A stretch of 64,000 nucleotides of DNA from Chersky-840 sp035604715 (lineage in GTDB: Bacteria > Actinomycetota > Acidimicrobiia > Acidimicrobiales > UBA8190), in contig CAVSWP010000008.1 in assembly GCA_963731665.1 (NCBI GenBank), positions 868,001 through 932,000 of the forward strand. Reading direction: 5' to 3'. Each line of letters opens with the position of its first letter. Position 1 is the first letter of the stretch. The notes below the pieces were generated by a model that was not told where the DNA came from, searched no databases, and saw only the letters and a list, made by a program, of their open reading frames with translations. Below are positions 62,897-64,000 of this stretch, in pieces. The translations under genes were made by a program, and so were the position numbers.

Positions 62897-64000
62897 TCAC
62901 TCGCCCCCGACTTCTGCGAGACGCTGGTGGACCAGCGCAACCACCATGGATCCCTCGCCTATGGCAGCCGCGCAGCGCTTGATCGACCCGCTCCGGACGT
63001 CGCCTGCGGCGAACAGTCCGGGCAGGTTCGTTTCAAGAGGTAAGGGTTGACGAGACAGCGGCCACCCGTCGAGCGCGCCAGTCGCTGCGATGAGTTCGGC
63101 CCCGGTGCGCACGTAACCGGCGTTGTCGCGAGCAAGTCCCACATTCGCCGCCCCTTGGGTGCGCGGCACCCCTCCGATGCAAACGAAAAGCACGTCGGTC
63201 GACAATCGAGCAGTGGTCTCTCCTGATGAGATCGTGAGCGCTCGTAGGTGAGTATCCGATTCGAGACTGACCACTTCCGTGTTTGTCCGAACCTCGACGT
63301 TTCCCAGCTCCTTCAGCTGCCTGATCAAGTACTGGGACATTGACGTCTCAAGTGAGGGACCTCGGACCAACAACGTCACATGCGCGGCGTAGCGCGAGAA
63401 GCGGATGACCGCCTGGCCCGCCGAGTTCCCTCCCCCGATAATGGTCACTCGGCACCCAGTGCACGTGACCGCTTCGCTGGGGCCTGCGCCGTAGTACGCA
63501 CCGGAACCCAAGAGTTCATCGATGCCAGGAACCTCGAGACGACGCCAGTCGACACCGCTTGCCACCAGCATGGCCCGTGACCGTACGGCTGAACTGTCGG
63601 AAAGGTGGGCGACGTAACCAGGGCCGTCCCTTGTGACATCAGTGAGACGCCGAGCAAGAAGAACTTCGGCCCCGAATCTCTTGGCCTGCGCCGTTGCCCG
63701 CGTTGCCAATTCGCTTCCGCTGATCCCTTGTGGGAATCCCAGATAATTCTCGATCATGGAGGTCGTCCCCGCCTGACCCCCAGGCGCAACGGCTTCGATG
63801 GCCACGGCGCGCAAACCTTCAGATGCGGCATATACAGCGGCGGCTAGCCCGGCGGGACCGGCTCCCACGATCATCAAGTCGTACTCCGATAGCGATGGAG
63901 CCGAAACCATTCCCAGCCCTGCTGCTACGCCTTCCAGCGTCGCCGGGGCGAGCCGCACTCCGTTGGGGAGTACGCAGACCGGCAGCCGGTCCACGCCCAT
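62897..64000 (-). CDS. FAD-dependent thioredoxin reductase-like oxidoreductase, 5' end missing
   Basis: At least 367 residues, cut at the window edge. FAD motif LMIVGAGPAGLAAAVYAAS, NAD(P)H motif TIIGGGNSAGQAVIRFS, and terminal GLFAAGDVRSGSIKRCAAAI with the FAD-binding Asp are intact. The first 30 residues fit the end of an N-terminal domain often fused in this group (cNMP or thioredoxin-like). A C-T-G-C pair just before the NAD(P) motif is at a position where relatives vary. It is 1 nt from a possible LUD start. Confidence 0.85.
   Translation of the reverse strand: MGVDRLPVCVLPNGVRLAPATLEGVAAGLGMVSAPSLSEYDLMIVGAGPAGLAAAVYAASEGLRAVAIEAVAPGGQAGTTSMIENYLGFPQGISGSELATRATAQAKRFGAEVLLARRLTDVTRDGPGYVAHLSDSSAVRSRAMLVASGVDWRRLEVPGIDELLGSGAYYGAGPSEAVTCTGCRVTIIGGGNSAGQAVIRFSRYAAHVTLLVRGPSLETSMSQYLIRQLKELGNVEVRTNTEVVSLESDTHLRALTISSGETTARLSTDVLFVCIGGVPRTQGAANVGLARDNAGYVRTGAELIAATGALDGWPLSRQPLPLETNLPGLFAAGDVRSGSIKRCAAAIGEGSMVVALVHQRLAEVGGE

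Overview
The window is 64 kb of high-G+C DNA with frequent GTG and TTG starts and many 1-4 nt start/stop overlaps. A mycothiol-type DinB protein, a PPOX-class flavoenzyme, NlpC/P60 wall hydrolases and LAxTG-type sorting motifs point to an actinobacterium, possibly Acidimicrobiia-like; that placement is inference. No rRNA, tRNA, CRISPR array or transposase was recognised.

Layout. 1-10392 is a polyamine/amine catabolism block: the 3' end of a GABA-transaminase-like gene, a PatD-like aminobutyraldehyde dehydrogenase, a frameshifted saccharopine-dehydrogenase-family gene, an APC permease coupled to a UspA protein, two class III aminotransferases, a PuuB-like amine oxidase and an Lrp/AsnC regulator. 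10506-15200 holds an NTF2-like protein, a quinone oxidoreductase, and a TetR - haloalkane dehalogenase - sulfatase cluster. 15272-31375 is mostly housekeeping: histidine phosphatase/zinc-ribbon/NUDIX operon, M50 protease with CBS domains, DinB-like proteins, a split group-2 sigma factor, a DEAD-box helicase fused to a cold-shock domain, a flippase-like membrane protein, a DMT transporter, and a cysteine dioxygenase-rhodanese operon behind a palindromic element.

31496-36188 is a cell-surface region: two inverted paralogous neocarzinostatin-like surface proteins and an NlpC/P60 hydrolase. 36271-48609 has an SRPBCC protein, a ROK kinase, two large divergent membrane proteins of possible GT-C type, a lone branched-chain-amino-acid-type binding lipoprotein, an amidohydrolase and a GGDEF-EAL protein. 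48743-53761 holds a dimethylformamidase-like protein, a broken P450, a methyltransferase and two small enzymes. 53969-55906 encodes a third large surface protein built from seven cysteine-paired repeats. 56639-60853 is an ABC transporter - histidine kinase - response regulator operon. The end holds a GH18 chitinase remnant, a methyltransferase, a LUD protein and a thioredoxin-reductase-like protein cut by the window edge.

The most notable observation is a shared C-terminal signature (ending ATWLLGR or ASWLLGR) on three different surface proteins. Each has a signal peptide, ectodomain, Thr/Pro/Ser-rich stalk, membrane helix and a long basic cytosolic tail; two also carry LAxTG upstream of the helix. 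The codons differ between copies, which argues for protein-level conservation. I know of no named family for this tail. A second general observation is that seven loci are broken by single-base indels or in-frame TAG codons, so either the consensus contains indel errors or several genes are decaying.
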